DNA from: Bacillota bacterium
GTDB taxonomy: Bacteria > Bacillota > Clostridia > Lachnospirales > Lachnospiraceae
Direction of reading: 5' to 3'
DNA: 64,000 bases
NCBI GenBank assembly: GCA_023411225.1
Contig: JAEYPA010000007.1
Location: 1 to 64,000, forward strand
Below the pieces are notes generated by a model. It did no database searches. It worked only from the letters and a program-made list of their open reading frames with translations, and was not told where the DNA came from. This document shows positions 36,888 to 44,732 of the stretch, piece after piece (position 1 is the first letter of the stretch; each line of letters starts with the position of its first letter). Position numbers and translations under genes: made by a program.

Positions 36888-36957
36888 CATCTTAGGGGAT
36901 TCCCTAAGATGAGACCTAAAAGGGCTATCGCTTAATGCGCTAGCCCTTTTAGGTCTC
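36888..36957. terminator. Two stacked hairpins between convergent genes
   Basis: First, CATCTTAGGG (36888-36897) pairs with CCCTAAGATG (36902-36911). Second, GAGACCTAAAAGGGCTA (36911-36927) pairs perfectly over 17 bp with TAGCCCTTTTAGGTCTC (36941-36957). The pair lies between the MMPL operon and the - strand gene ending at 36960, as expected of a two-way terminator, although the T tracts are inside the stems. Confidence 0.7.
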
Positions 36958-36959
36958 AA

Positions 36960-37310
36960 TCAACTTGCTATATTATCATTAATAATTTCAACAGCAGAAA
37001 TCTTATCTATACTAATTATTTTATGAATATCCTCTTCTGTATCCAATGGATAGGTAACGTGTACCCATTCCTCTCCTACGTTATGTATATTGCATTCTAA
37101 TACTAATCCAAACTCCTTATAACAGTCGGGTTGGCAGAATGTAATTCGGCAATTGTGACGCTCTGCGTTCTCTAATACTGGGTATAGTGGACTGACCACA
37201 TTAGTATTTGGAGCATTGTGAGCTAAATGATGTCTTTCTAAATAGACTATCAATGATGCTAGCAATATGATTCCCCCAAGGATGATAAAAAAAATAGGAT
37301 TAGTTAACAT
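36960..37310 (-). CDS. Small membrane-anchored hypothetical protein
   Basis: This 116-residue protein has one N-terminal membrane span (residues about 7-24), followed by a soluble domain with three Cys residues (in NCRITFCQPDC). AGGTGATC precedes the ATG on the - strand. I do not recognise the family; the build suggests a small protein with its domain inside the cell or on the wall side, with cysteines that might bind a metal or form a disulfide. It is convergent with the MMPL operon and stands alone. Confidence 0.6.
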   Translation of the reverse strand: MLTNPIFFIILGGIILLASLIVYLERHHLAHNAPNTNVVSPLYPVLENAERHNCRITFCQPDCYKEFGLVLECNIHNVGEEWVHVTYPLDTEEDIHKIISIDKISAVEIINDNIAS

Positions 37311-37548
37311 AATTGATCACCTGCGATTCTAAGTAGTGTGAAACTGACGAAATTATACATTGGTTAAGCTATTTTTACAACATAAAATATGAACAAAAAA
37401 TATGATAGGATTTGTACAAAATGCACAATAAAAATGCGCTAGATACAGCACTATTCACAAGATGTTAAGCAGCTGTTAAGGGTATGAAAGCTGAATTATA
37501 TGGAGATTCTATTAAAGGAGTAATATATTTTAAAGAAAGGATGTTAAG

Positions 37549-37983
37549 ATGTCTGAACAAAATACAATTGATTTATTAAAGGAATGTAACGCTGGAACTA
37601 AAATGGCCGTTACCTCTTTTGATGAGGTAATGGACAAGATTAAAAGTGAAAAATTAAAGAATCTTATAGTAGAAAGTAAGACAACCCATGAAAAATTAGG
37701 AGATGAGACACACATTTTATTAAATAAGCACCATGACTCTGAGAAGGATCCCAATCCTATTGCAAAAGCAATGTCATTTATGAAGACTAATATGAAGATG
37801 ATGCAGCATCCGGGAGATCAAGAAATAGCAGATCTTATTACAGATGGCTGTAACATGGGAATTAAGTCTCTGTGCCAATATTTAAATAAATACACGGAAG
37901 CGGATGGAAAATCCAAAGATATAGCAAGGGAGATAATAAAAGTTGAAGAAAAGTTAATGGTGGATTTACGTGAATTCTTATAA
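37549..37983 (+). CDS. Helical ferritin-like protein, DUF2383-like
   Basis: This 144-residue protein is all helical and rich in Lys, Glu and Met, with MSEQNTIDLLKECNAGTKMA at the N-terminus and a central H-x-x-L-x-x-x-x-H pattern. It resembles the DUF2383/PA2169-type four-helix bundles, which are ferritin-like folds of unknown function. The ATG follows GAAAGGATG. No membrane span or signal peptide. It stands alone before the second ABC exporter operon. Confidence 0.6.
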   Translation: MSEQNTIDLLKECNAGTKMAVTSFDEVMDKIKSEKLKNLIVESKTTHEKLGDETHILLNKHHDSEKDPNPIAKAMSFMKTNMKMMQHPGDQEIADLITDGCNMGIKSLCQYLNKYTEADGKSKDIAREIIKVEEKLMVDLREFL

Positions 37984-38045
37984 TTTTATATGGAAACAGA
38001 AACAGGATTAGAGTAAAATAAGTTCATACTTAATGAAAGGGGGAT

Positions 38046-38078
38046 ATGTTTTCAATAGAGAACATAATCATAGTATGA
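38046..38078 (+). CDS. Ten-codon leader peptide overlapping the ABC ATPase start
   Basis: A short frame, MFSIENIIIV, begins at ATG 38046 just behind GAAAGGGGG and ends with TGA at 38076-38078, overlapping the ATG of the ATPase gene (38075) as ATGA. The strong ribosome binding site fits this frame better than any start of the ATPase, which suggests translational coupling. It may be chance. Confidence 0.4.
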   Translation: MFSIENIIIV

Positions 38079-38950
38079 ATGTAATAGAAACGAAGAATTT
38101 GACTAAGTATTATGGAAAAGCCAGAGGTATCATAGATAGCAACCTAGCAGTTGAAGAAGGTGATATCTTTGGCTTTATTGGACCAAATGGAGCAGGAAAA
38201 AGTACTACAATACGATTACTTTTAGGGATGATTAAACCCTCTAGAGGAAATTGTTACATATTTGGAAAAGATTGTACCACTGAGAGCAAAGACATTTTAA
38301 AAGAGGTTGGCTATATGCCATCAGAAGCGCAATTTTACGGACAATTAAGGGTCGAACAGGTGATAAAGCTAGCTGCTGATTTGCATAGAATGGATTGTTC
38401 CAAGAATGCAGCGAGACTTTGTGAGCGTTTTCAGGTGGATACAAAGAAAAAGGTAGAGGATCTCAGTTTGGGTAATCGAAGAAAGGTCAGCATCGTATGT
38501 GCATTGCAGCATAATCCGAAGCTTCTGATTCTGGATGAGCCAACATCCGGACTAGATCCTTTGATGCAAAAGGAGTTTTTTGCTGAATTAAATGAAAGAA
38601 ATGCAAAGGGTGCAACTATCTTTCTCTCATCCCACGTACTGGCTGAAGTTCAAGAGTATTGCAGAAAGGCTGCAATCATAAAGGAAGGCAAGCTTATTGT
38701 TAGTGGACTAGTGGAAGAGTTGGCGAAGACGAATATGAAGAGAGTTTGCATAAAAGGCATAGAGGACTTGCCGGAATTGGGACCAGTTGTAGATGTAAGA
38801 CGTCAGAATAATGATTTTGACTTTTTGTACAAAGGTCATCCACAGGATCTAGTTGCTGCTTTAAATGGACTTTCATTTGAGGATATAACAATTACTGATC
38901 CCAGTTTAGAGGAAATATTTATGCACTTCTATGAAAAGGGGGGAAAGTAA
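38075..38950 (+). CDS. ABC transporter ATP-binding protein
   Basis: This 291-residue ATPase has Walker A GPNGAGKST, a shifted signature LSLGNRRK, Walker B LLILDEPTSG and switch His in FLSSHVLAE. The C-terminal extension of about 80 residues is usual for ABC-2 exporters of the YhcH/BcrA kind. I put the start at ATG 38075, the usual N-terminus for the family (MNVIETKNLTKYYG); an in-frame ATG at 38033 would overlap the ribosome binding site. The membrane partner starts right after the stop codon. Confidence 0.9.
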   Translation: MNVIETKNLTKYYGKARGIIDSNLAVEEGDIFGFIGPNGAGKSTTIRLLLGMIKPSRGNCYIFGKDCTTESKDILKEVGYMPSEAQFYGQLRVEQVIKLAADLHRMDCSKNAARLCERFQVDTKKKVEDLSLGNRRKVSIVCALQHNPKLLILDEPTSGLDPLMQKEFFAELNERNAKGATIFLSSHVLAEVQEYCRKAAIIKEGKLIVSGLVEELAKTNMKRVCIKGIEDLPELGPVVDVRRQNNDFDFLYKGHPQDLVAALNGLSFEDITITDPSLEEIFMHFYEKGGK

Positions 38951-39739
38951 ATGATATTTTTAAAACATGAAATTAAAATGAATCTGAAAGCCCTTATAAT
39001 CTGGAGTTCTTCAGTAGGTGGTATGATTTTTGTGATGTTACTAGTATTTCCTTCTATGAAGGATGAATTAGATGGTATGACAGATATGTATGCCAATCTT
39101 GGAGCTTTTTCCTCTATGTTTGGTATGGAGACACTTCAGATGGGGAATATAATGGGTTTCTATGGAATTGAGGCAGGAGCTATGTTATCTCTTGGTGGTT
39201 CTATGTTTGCAGCAATTTTAGGGGCTGGTATTCTGGCAAAGGAAGAGGCAAATCATACGACAGAATTTATCTATGTTACGCCTAATACAAGAACCTATTT
39301 TGTTACTCAGAAGGTTATGGCAGCAGGTGCTTTAATTCTTGCTTTTAATATACTTTGTCTTCTTTGGAGTGTAGTTGGAATAGTAGCCATTGGAGAAGAG
39401 GTAGCATGGGATAAATTACTTTTGCTGCAACTGGCTCAGTTTGTTATGCACCTTGAAGTTGGAGCCATTTGCTTAGGCATATCTTCCTTTATGAAGAAGT
39501 TAAACATCGGTCTTGGAATCGGAATCTCTCTTCTACTATACTTTCTACACTTAATAGGGAATATTACTGATTCTGTGGAGAAGGTTCATTATGTGACACC
39601 ATTTTATTTCTGTGATGCAGCTACTGTTTTTAAAGATACCTCCATACCTATGGTATACTTGTTGATAGGTGTGGGAATTACTATTGCAGCAATTGTAACA
39701 GCGTATGTAAAATACACAAAAAAAGATTTAAGTATTTAA
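38951..39739 (+). CDS. ABC-2 type transporter permease
   Basis: This is the membrane half of the exporter, 262 residues with six hydrophobic segments and a long extracellular loop after the first. Its ATG follows the ATPase stop codon directly, behind a GGGGGGAAAG ribosome binding site. The pair resembles ABC exporters that move antibiotics or lantibiotics, or that help spore formation (ABC-2 subfamily). No regulator is close by; the substrate is unknown. Confidence 0.88.
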   Translation: MIFLKHEIKMNLKALIIWSSSVGGMIFVMLLVFPSMKDELDGMTDMYANLGAFSSMFGMETLQMGNIMGFYGIEAGAMLSLGGSMFAAILGAGILAKEEANHTTEFIYVTPNTRTYFVTQKVMAAGALILAFNILCLLWSVVGIVAIGEEVAWDKLLLLQLAQFVMHLEVGAICLGISSFMKKLNIGLGIGISLLLYFLHLIGNITDSVEKVHYVTPFYFCDAATVFKDTSIPMVYLLIGVGITIAAIVTAYVKYTKKDLSI

Positions 39740-39760
39740 CTATAGAGTGGAGGGAACACT

Positions 39761-40048
39761 TTGAAGATACAGGGTGTATACAAACACCAGGAGAACATGA
39801 CTCTAAACGACTGGTTGGCAGTTGATCGAACCAGATTGGCCAACGAACGTACCTATTTATCCTATATGAGGACAGTTGTTACCTTGGTAGTAGCGGCCAT
39901 AACACTATATAACTTATTAAAAGGACCTGAAGGAATTATCTGTGGAATCATTCTAATGGCCTCCTCAGTGTATTTTTTTATACGTGGAACAAGAATTTGC
40001 CACAGTGTAGAGAAAAAACTAAATGGTCTGTACGATGAGGATGAATAA
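39761..40048 (+). CDS. DUF202-family membrane protein
   Basis: This 95-residue protein has a soluble N-terminus with the family motif DWLAVDRTRLANERTYLSYMRT, followed by two membrane spans. The family is widespread with unknown function. The TTG at 39761 follows GGAGGG. It lies 21 bases after the ABC permease and may belong to the same transcript. Confidence 0.88.
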   Translation: MKIQGVYKHQENMTLNDWLAVDRTRLANERTYLSYMRTVVTLVVAAITLYNLLKGPEGIICGIILMASSVYFFIRGTRICHSVEKKLNGLYDEDE

Positions 40049-40120
40049 TGGCACACATGAAAGAATAACGAGGAAAATTGATAGATTGGTAAGCATATAG
40101 CTAAAGCAAGGAGTATAAAA

Positions 40121-42343
40121 ATGAGTAAAAAGACAGTTGTAATTGCAGAAAAACCATCAGTAGGACGCGACATTGCTCGCGTGTTAAAATGTAATAAGAA
40201 GATAAATGGAGCTTTGGAAGGAGATTCTTATATTGTAACCTGGGCACTGGGACACCTTGTGACTTTGGCTGATCCTGAGAGCTATGATGACAAATATAAG
40301 GAATGGAGGTTAACAGATCTTCCAATGCTTCCGGATAAATTGCAGTTAGAGGTAATAAAACAATCAGCCAAACAGTATCAGGCGGTAAAGACACAACTGA
40401 AAAGAGAGGATGTCGGACAGATTATTATTGCAACAGATGCTGGTAGAGAAGGAGAGCTGGTAGCCCGTCTTATTCTAAATAAAACCGGAGTGAGAAAACC
40501 TATAAAACGTCTCTGGATTTCTTCTGTAACAGATAAGGCGATTAAAGAAGGTTTTGCCCATCTACATGATGGTAGAGAGTATGATAATTTGTATGATGCT
40601 GCTCTCTCTAGAGCGGAGGCTGATTGGTTAGTAGGGATTAATGCTACCAGAGCACTGACTTGCAAATATAATGCTCAGTTATCCTGTGGGCGAGTGCAGA
40701 CACCTACTCTTGCTATGATAGCTAAAAGAGAGGAAGAGATTCGTGCCTTTGTACCAAAAAGTTATTATGGACTAAAAGCAAGAGTGGCTCTGCCTTTGGC
40801 ACAAGGAAGTAAGAGCCTTACCTTCCTTTGGATAGATAATGCGACAAAGAGTAGCAGAAGCTTTCAAAAACAAAGAATGGAGCAGTTATTAAGAAGCACA
40901 AAGGGTTCAAATGGTGTAATTAAAGCAGTTACCATCAGTGAAAAGAGAAAACAGTCTCCTTTGTTCTATGATTTAACAGAACTTCAAAGAGATGCTAACC
41001 TAAGATACGGCTTTTCTGCCAAAGAAACCTTAAATATAATGCAACGGTTATATGAGAATCATAAAGTCCTGACTTATCCCAGAACAGATTCCAGATATAT
41101 CACCACAGATATTGTAGATACCTTAATGGAGAGACTTAAGGCTTGTAGTGTAGGTCCTTACCGTCAGATTGGAAATGGACTTGTGAGCCAGAAGTATAGC
41201 CCTAAAGCATTTTATGTAAATAATCAGAAGGTCAGTGATCACCATGCCATTATTCCTACTGAGCAGTATGTGAATCTTTCCAATATGACCAATGAAGAGA
41301 GAAAGATTTATGATTTGGTTGTAAAAAGGTTTTTCTCTACTTTATCTCCAGACTATGAATACAGCCAAGTTGTGATTGAGGCAGATTTAGGAGGGGAGAC
41401 CTTTACTACCAAAACCAATGTGATTCAAAAGCTTGGATGGAAAGCGGTTTATGGTCAGGAAGAATCAGTAGATGAAGAGGAAGAAGCTGTTAGCGCTAAA
41501 GAGGATGCAGTTCTTATCAAGCAGATGAAAAAAGGTGATGCCTTGCAGGTGCAGGATGTTACTTTGACAGAGGGTAAGACCAATCCTCCTGCTCCATTTA
41601 ATGAGGCTACCCTGTTGTCAGCTATGGAACATCCTCAAAATTATCTTGAAAATAAGGATAAACAAACGATTCAGACTCTGGATGAAACTGGTGGATTAGG
41701 AACAGTTGCTACTCGTGCAGACATTATTGAAAAGTTATTTTCCAGTTTCCTTATAGAAAAAAGAGGAAAGGATATCTTCATTACCAGTAAAGGGAAGCAA
41801 CTTCTTTTGTTAGTTCCGGAGGACTTAAAAAAGCCAGAACTTACAGCTTCCTGGGAAAATAAATTAAGCCGTATTGCGAAAGGAAATCTGAAACGTGATA
41901 GCTTTATATTAGAAATCAAGGATTATGCCAATACCATTATACAAGAGATTAAAGAAGGAGAAAAGAACTTCCGACATGACAACCTTACTAACCAAAAGTG
42001 CCCAAATTGTGGAAAACGATTGTTATTAGTAAAAGGGAAAAATGCTACGTTGCATGTATGCCAGGATCGTGAATGTGGATATAGAGAAACGGTATCTAGA
42101 AGCAGTAATGCCAGGTGCCCAAAATGCCATAAGAGAATGGAGCTTTATGGCAAGGAGAATAAAGTGTTTCAGTGTAGCTGTGGATATAGAGAAAAGTTAG
42201 ATAGCTTTACAGAACGTAGGAAAAAGGAAGGTGCTGGTGTTAGTAAGAAGGATGTGGCAAGATACTTAAATCAGCAGAAAAAGGAAGATGCACCATTAAA
42301 TAACCCATTTGCAGATGCATTCTCCAAACTAAATTTAAAATAG
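40121..42343 (+). CDS. topB: DNA topoisomerase III
   Basis: This 740-residue type IA topoisomerase relaxes and decatenates DNA through a tyrosine-DNA bond. The TOPRIM domain starts at the N-terminus (VVIAEKPSVGRDIA) with acidic residues in TDAGREGEL; the catalytic Tyr319 is in the motif YPRTDSRYI. The C-terminus has two zinc-ribbon motifs of four Cys each (CPNCGKR and CPKCHKR), plus a basic tail. The domain order is that of topoisomerase III. The ATG follows GCAAGGAG. A terminator follows. Confidence 0.96.
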   Translation: MSKKTVVIAEKPSVGRDIARVLKCNKKINGALEGDSYIVTWALGHLVTLADPESYDDKYKEWRLTDLPMLPDKLQLEVIKQSAKQYQAVKTQLKREDVGQIIIATDAGREGELVARLILNKTGVRKPIKRLWISSVTDKAIKEGFAHLHDGREYDNLYDAALSRAEADWLVGINATRALTCKYNAQLSCGRVQTPTLAMIAKREEEIRAFVPKSYYGLKARVALPLAQGSKSLTFLWIDNATKSSRSFQKQRMEQLLRSTKGSNGVIKAVTISEKRKQSPLFYDLTELQRDANLRYGFSAKETLNIMQRLYENHKVLTYPRTDSRYITTDIVDTLMERLKACSVGPYRQIGNGLVSQKYSPKAFYVNNQKVSDHHAIIPTEQYVNLSNMTNEERKIYDLVVKRFFSTLSPDYEYSQVVIEADLGGETFTTKTNVIQKLGWKAVYGQEESVDEEEEAVSAKEDAVLIKQMKKGDALQVQDVTLTEGKTNPPAPFNEATLLSAMEHPQNYLENKDKQTIQTLDETGGLGTVATRADIIEKLFSSFLIEKRGKDIFITSKGKQLLLLVPEDLKKPELTASWENKLSRIAKGNLKRDSFILEIKDYANTIIQEIKEGEKNFRHDNLTNQKCPNCGKRLLLVKGKNATLHVCQDRECGYRETVSRSSNARCPKCHKRMELYGKENKVFQCSCGYREKLDSFTERRKKEGAGVSKKDVARYLNQQKKEDAPLNNPFADAFSKLNLK

Positions 42344-42361
42344 TACAAGTAAAGATTTTAT

Positions 42362-42407
42362 ACCTCCTAGTGGTTGTTGAAGATGATATGCCACTGGGAG
42401 GTTTTTT
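42362..42407 (+). terminator. Terminator after topB
   Basis: CCTCCTAGTGG pairs with CCACTGGGAGG with one wobble, then TTTTTT. Confidence 0.92.
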
Positions 42408-42527
42408 AATCTGTAGTTCTAAATGCATTCTCTTTCTAATAAAAATGTATGGAAATAGTATTTGCCGGATGGAATGGGAATATTAAGACAACCTGTCCCT
42501 GCTTAGTCTGGAGAGAGGAAGGAAAGA

Positions 42528-43079
42528 ATGGAACAAGGATTTGTTGAAGATCCTGGTTTACAAGAAAATAAAATAGAGGAAGTTACAAGCAAATTAGAGT
42601 ATCTATCCCAACTGTTAGAACAATTGACAAAAGACTTTGAGGAACGTTTTCTCTATGATGAGAAGCAGGAAAAACTGATAGACCAGATGCACACAGAATT
42701 ACAGAACTATCGTAATGATTTGTATGCCTCCTTGATAAAGCCTATATTAATAGACATTATTGAGGTTGTTGACAATATCAGAAAAGCAGGTATCACTTAT
42801 GGGGCAAAAGGGGCAGAACAGGCAGAGGCAGCTTTTGTCATAACTGACTTTATTGAAGATTTACACTATATTTTGAATAACTATGGAGTAGATATATACA
42901 AGGCCACAGCAGGAGAACCTTTTATACCGGTTCGTCAACGTATTCTATCTACCATTGCCACCAACAATTTAGAACTTAACGGAAAGGTTTCGGAAAGTAT
43001 GGGTTTTGGCTATTTCTACAAAGGAAAGGTTCTTTGGCCAGAAAAGGTTACGGTGTATAAATACCAATCCAATACATGA
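42528..43079 (+). CDS. GrpE-like protein of a non-canonical Hsp70 cluster
   Basis: This 183-residue protein has the GrpE build: a long coiled-coil helix (about residues 10-75), a short helical bundle, and a C-terminal beta-domain with FIPVRQRILSTIATNNLELNGKVSES and a KVLWPEKVTVYKY end. GrpE proteins release ADP from Hsp70. It is divergent from housekeeping GrpE, which usually sits with hrcA and dnaJ; here its neighbours are two Hsp70-like genes. No CIRCE operator (the HrcA site) is visible upstream, so it is probably not part of the normal heat-shock regulon. The ATG follows AGGAAGGAAAG, and the next gene begins 20 bases on. Confidence 0.82.
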   Translation: MEQGFVEDPGLQENKIEEVTSKLEYLSQLLEQLTKDFEERFLYDEKQEKLIDQMHTELQNYRNDLYASLIKPILIDIIEVVDNIRKAGITYGAKGAEQAEAAFVITDFIEDLHYILNNYGVDIYKATAGEPFIPVRQRILSTIATNNLELNGKVSESMGFGYFYKGKVLWPEKVTVYKYQSNT

Positions 43080-43099
43080 TAGGAAGGAGAAGATTGATT

Positions 43100-44707
43100 A
43101 TGTCTAAATATGTGTATGGAATTGATTTAGGAACTACTTATTCCTGCATTGCCTATCAGGATGAAACAGGACGGCCGGTTGTTGTCCAAAATAGGGAGGG
43201 AACCAATACAACTCCTTCCGTGGTACAATTTCTGGAGGATAGCAATGAAGTTCTTGTTGGGCAGGTAGCTAAGGATACCTCTGTTCTTTATGCAAAAAAT
43301 ACTATTTCTCTCATTAAGACAAAAATGGGACGTGAAACAAAGGTTTATTATGGGGCAAATGGGGATAAAGAGATTACACCAGTAGAGGTGTCTGCCTGTA
43401 TTCTTCGTAAGATTTGCAAAGACGCTGGAGAACTCTTGGATGATCAGGTTAAGGATGTTGTGATTACTTGTCCGGCTTATTTTGGAGAGGCAGAGCGTAT
43501 GGCAACAAAACAGGCTGGAATAGTAGCAGGGCTCAATGTTATTTCTATTCTGGATGAACCAACTGCTGCGGCCATATATTATGGATGCAGTAAAGAAACT
43601 GAGAAAAAGACGGTCCTTGTATACGATCTTGGTGGAGGAACTTTTGATGTGACGGTGATGAAGATTGAAGGAGGAGACATTAATGTAATCTGTACCGATG
43701 GAAACCATGATTTAGGAGGCAAGGATTGGGATGCCATGATTATGAGGTATGTGGCAGAGCAGTTTGAACAACAGTCTGGGTATAGTGGTGATTATGATGA
43801 TGAGGCAAAACAGGATCTTGCCATTAAAGTAGAGAGGGCTAAGATTCAGTTGAGTTCCCGGGATAAGACTACCATAATGTTACATATTCAGGGTTATAAA
43901 GCTGCAGTAGAGTTAACTCGGGATAAATTCGATGAATTGACTAGGCCATTATTAGATACCTCCATGGATCTGACCGATCAGGTTATGAAAACAGCCAGAG
44001 AGTATGGATGTTCTCACATTGATGAATTCCTTTTGGTGGGTGGCTCAACAAAGATGCCACAGGTAAGGAGAGCTATTGAAGAGAGACTTCATATACAACC
44101 AAAACTAATGGAACCAGATGAGGCTGTTGCCAAGGGGGCAGCAATCTATGCAATTGTAAAATGTATGGCTGATGCGAGAGCCTCTTATGAAATCACTACA
44201 ATGGATCATAATGCTGAGGTTGAAGAGGTGGACTATATACCAAGTATTTCTGTAGAACCAAAACGCTCTCAGCGAGTGGTAATTCACACTAAAACCAGTA
44301 AAAGCTTTGGTATTAAAGCTATGAGAGATGGGAGACTTATCATTTCAAATCTAATTTTGAAGAATACCAACACACCTTGTAAAGTTAAGAAGATATTTGG
44401 TATTGCAGAGGAAGACCAGGAATATGCCAACATTGAAGTGTATGAAAGCTCTATCTTAAAAGGCTCGTATCCAGTGGAAGAGTCCTATAAGGTAGGTAAT
44501 GCGATTCTGGAACTGCCACGTAATTTGAAGGTTGGATCAGGAGTGGAGATTACCATGGAATTGACCAATGAAGGAACGTTAAAGTTAACCGGGAAAGAGC
44601 TTAGCAGTAATCGTGAGATTCAGGCAAGCTTTCAGTCTGAGTGTATCCTAACAGAAGAAAAGGTGATGGAACTCAAACAGAAAATGATGTATCTGACAAT
44701 CGAATAA
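43100..44707 (+). CDS. Hsp70-family chaperone without a lid domain
   Basis: This 535-residue protein has an intact nucleotide-binding domain: phosphate-1 motif GIDLGTTYS (residues 7-15), phosphate-2 motif DLGGGTFD (Asp176), and the adenosine motif LLVGGSTKMPQVR. The substrate-binding beta-domain follows, but the chain ends at about the place where DnaK's alpha-helical lid would begin; DnaK has about 610 residues. The linker region has many acidic residues (AEVEEVDY) in place of the usual VLLLDV. The ATG at 43100 follows GGAAGGAG; an upstream extension to 43076 overlaps the grpE stop and has no ribosome binding site. It is likely an ATP-dependent chaperone with a dedicated client. Confidence 0.9.
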   Translation: MSKYVYGIDLGTTYSCIAYQDETGRPVVVQNREGTNTTPSVVQFLEDSNEVLVGQVAKDTSVLYAKNTISLIKTKMGRETKVYYGANGDKEITPVEVSACILRKICKDAGELLDDQVKDVVITCPAYFGEAERMATKQAGIVAGLNVISILDEPTAAAIYYGCSKETEKKTVLVYDLGGGTFDVTVMKIEGGDINVICTDGNHDLGGKDWDAMIMRYVAEQFEQQSGYSGDYDDEAKQDLAIKVERAKIQLSSRDKTTIMLHIQGYKAAVELTRDKFDELTRPLLDTSMDLTDQVMKTAREYGCSHIDEFLLVGGSTKMPQVRRAIEERLHIQPKLMEPDEAVAKGAAIYAIVKCMADARASYEITTMDHNAEVEEVDYIPSISVEPKRSQRVVIHTKTSKSFGIKAMRDGRLIISNLILKNTNTPCKVKKIFGIAEEDQEYANIEVYESSILKGSYPVEESYKVGNAILELPRNLKVGSGVEITMELTNEGTLKLTGKELSSNREIQASFQSECILTEEKVMELKQKMMYLTIE

Positions 44708-44732
44708 TGGATGCAGGAAAGAAGGTTGGTCT

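Noticed and set aside
42408..42527. CIRCE heat-shock operator before the GrpE-like gene
   Set aside because: I looked for TTAGCACTC-N9-GAGTGCTAA and found nothing similar.
43127..43708. 193-residue frame on the - strand
   Set aside because: It lies wholly opposite the Hsp70 gene, whose motifs are unmistakable; the antisense chain has no recognisable domain.
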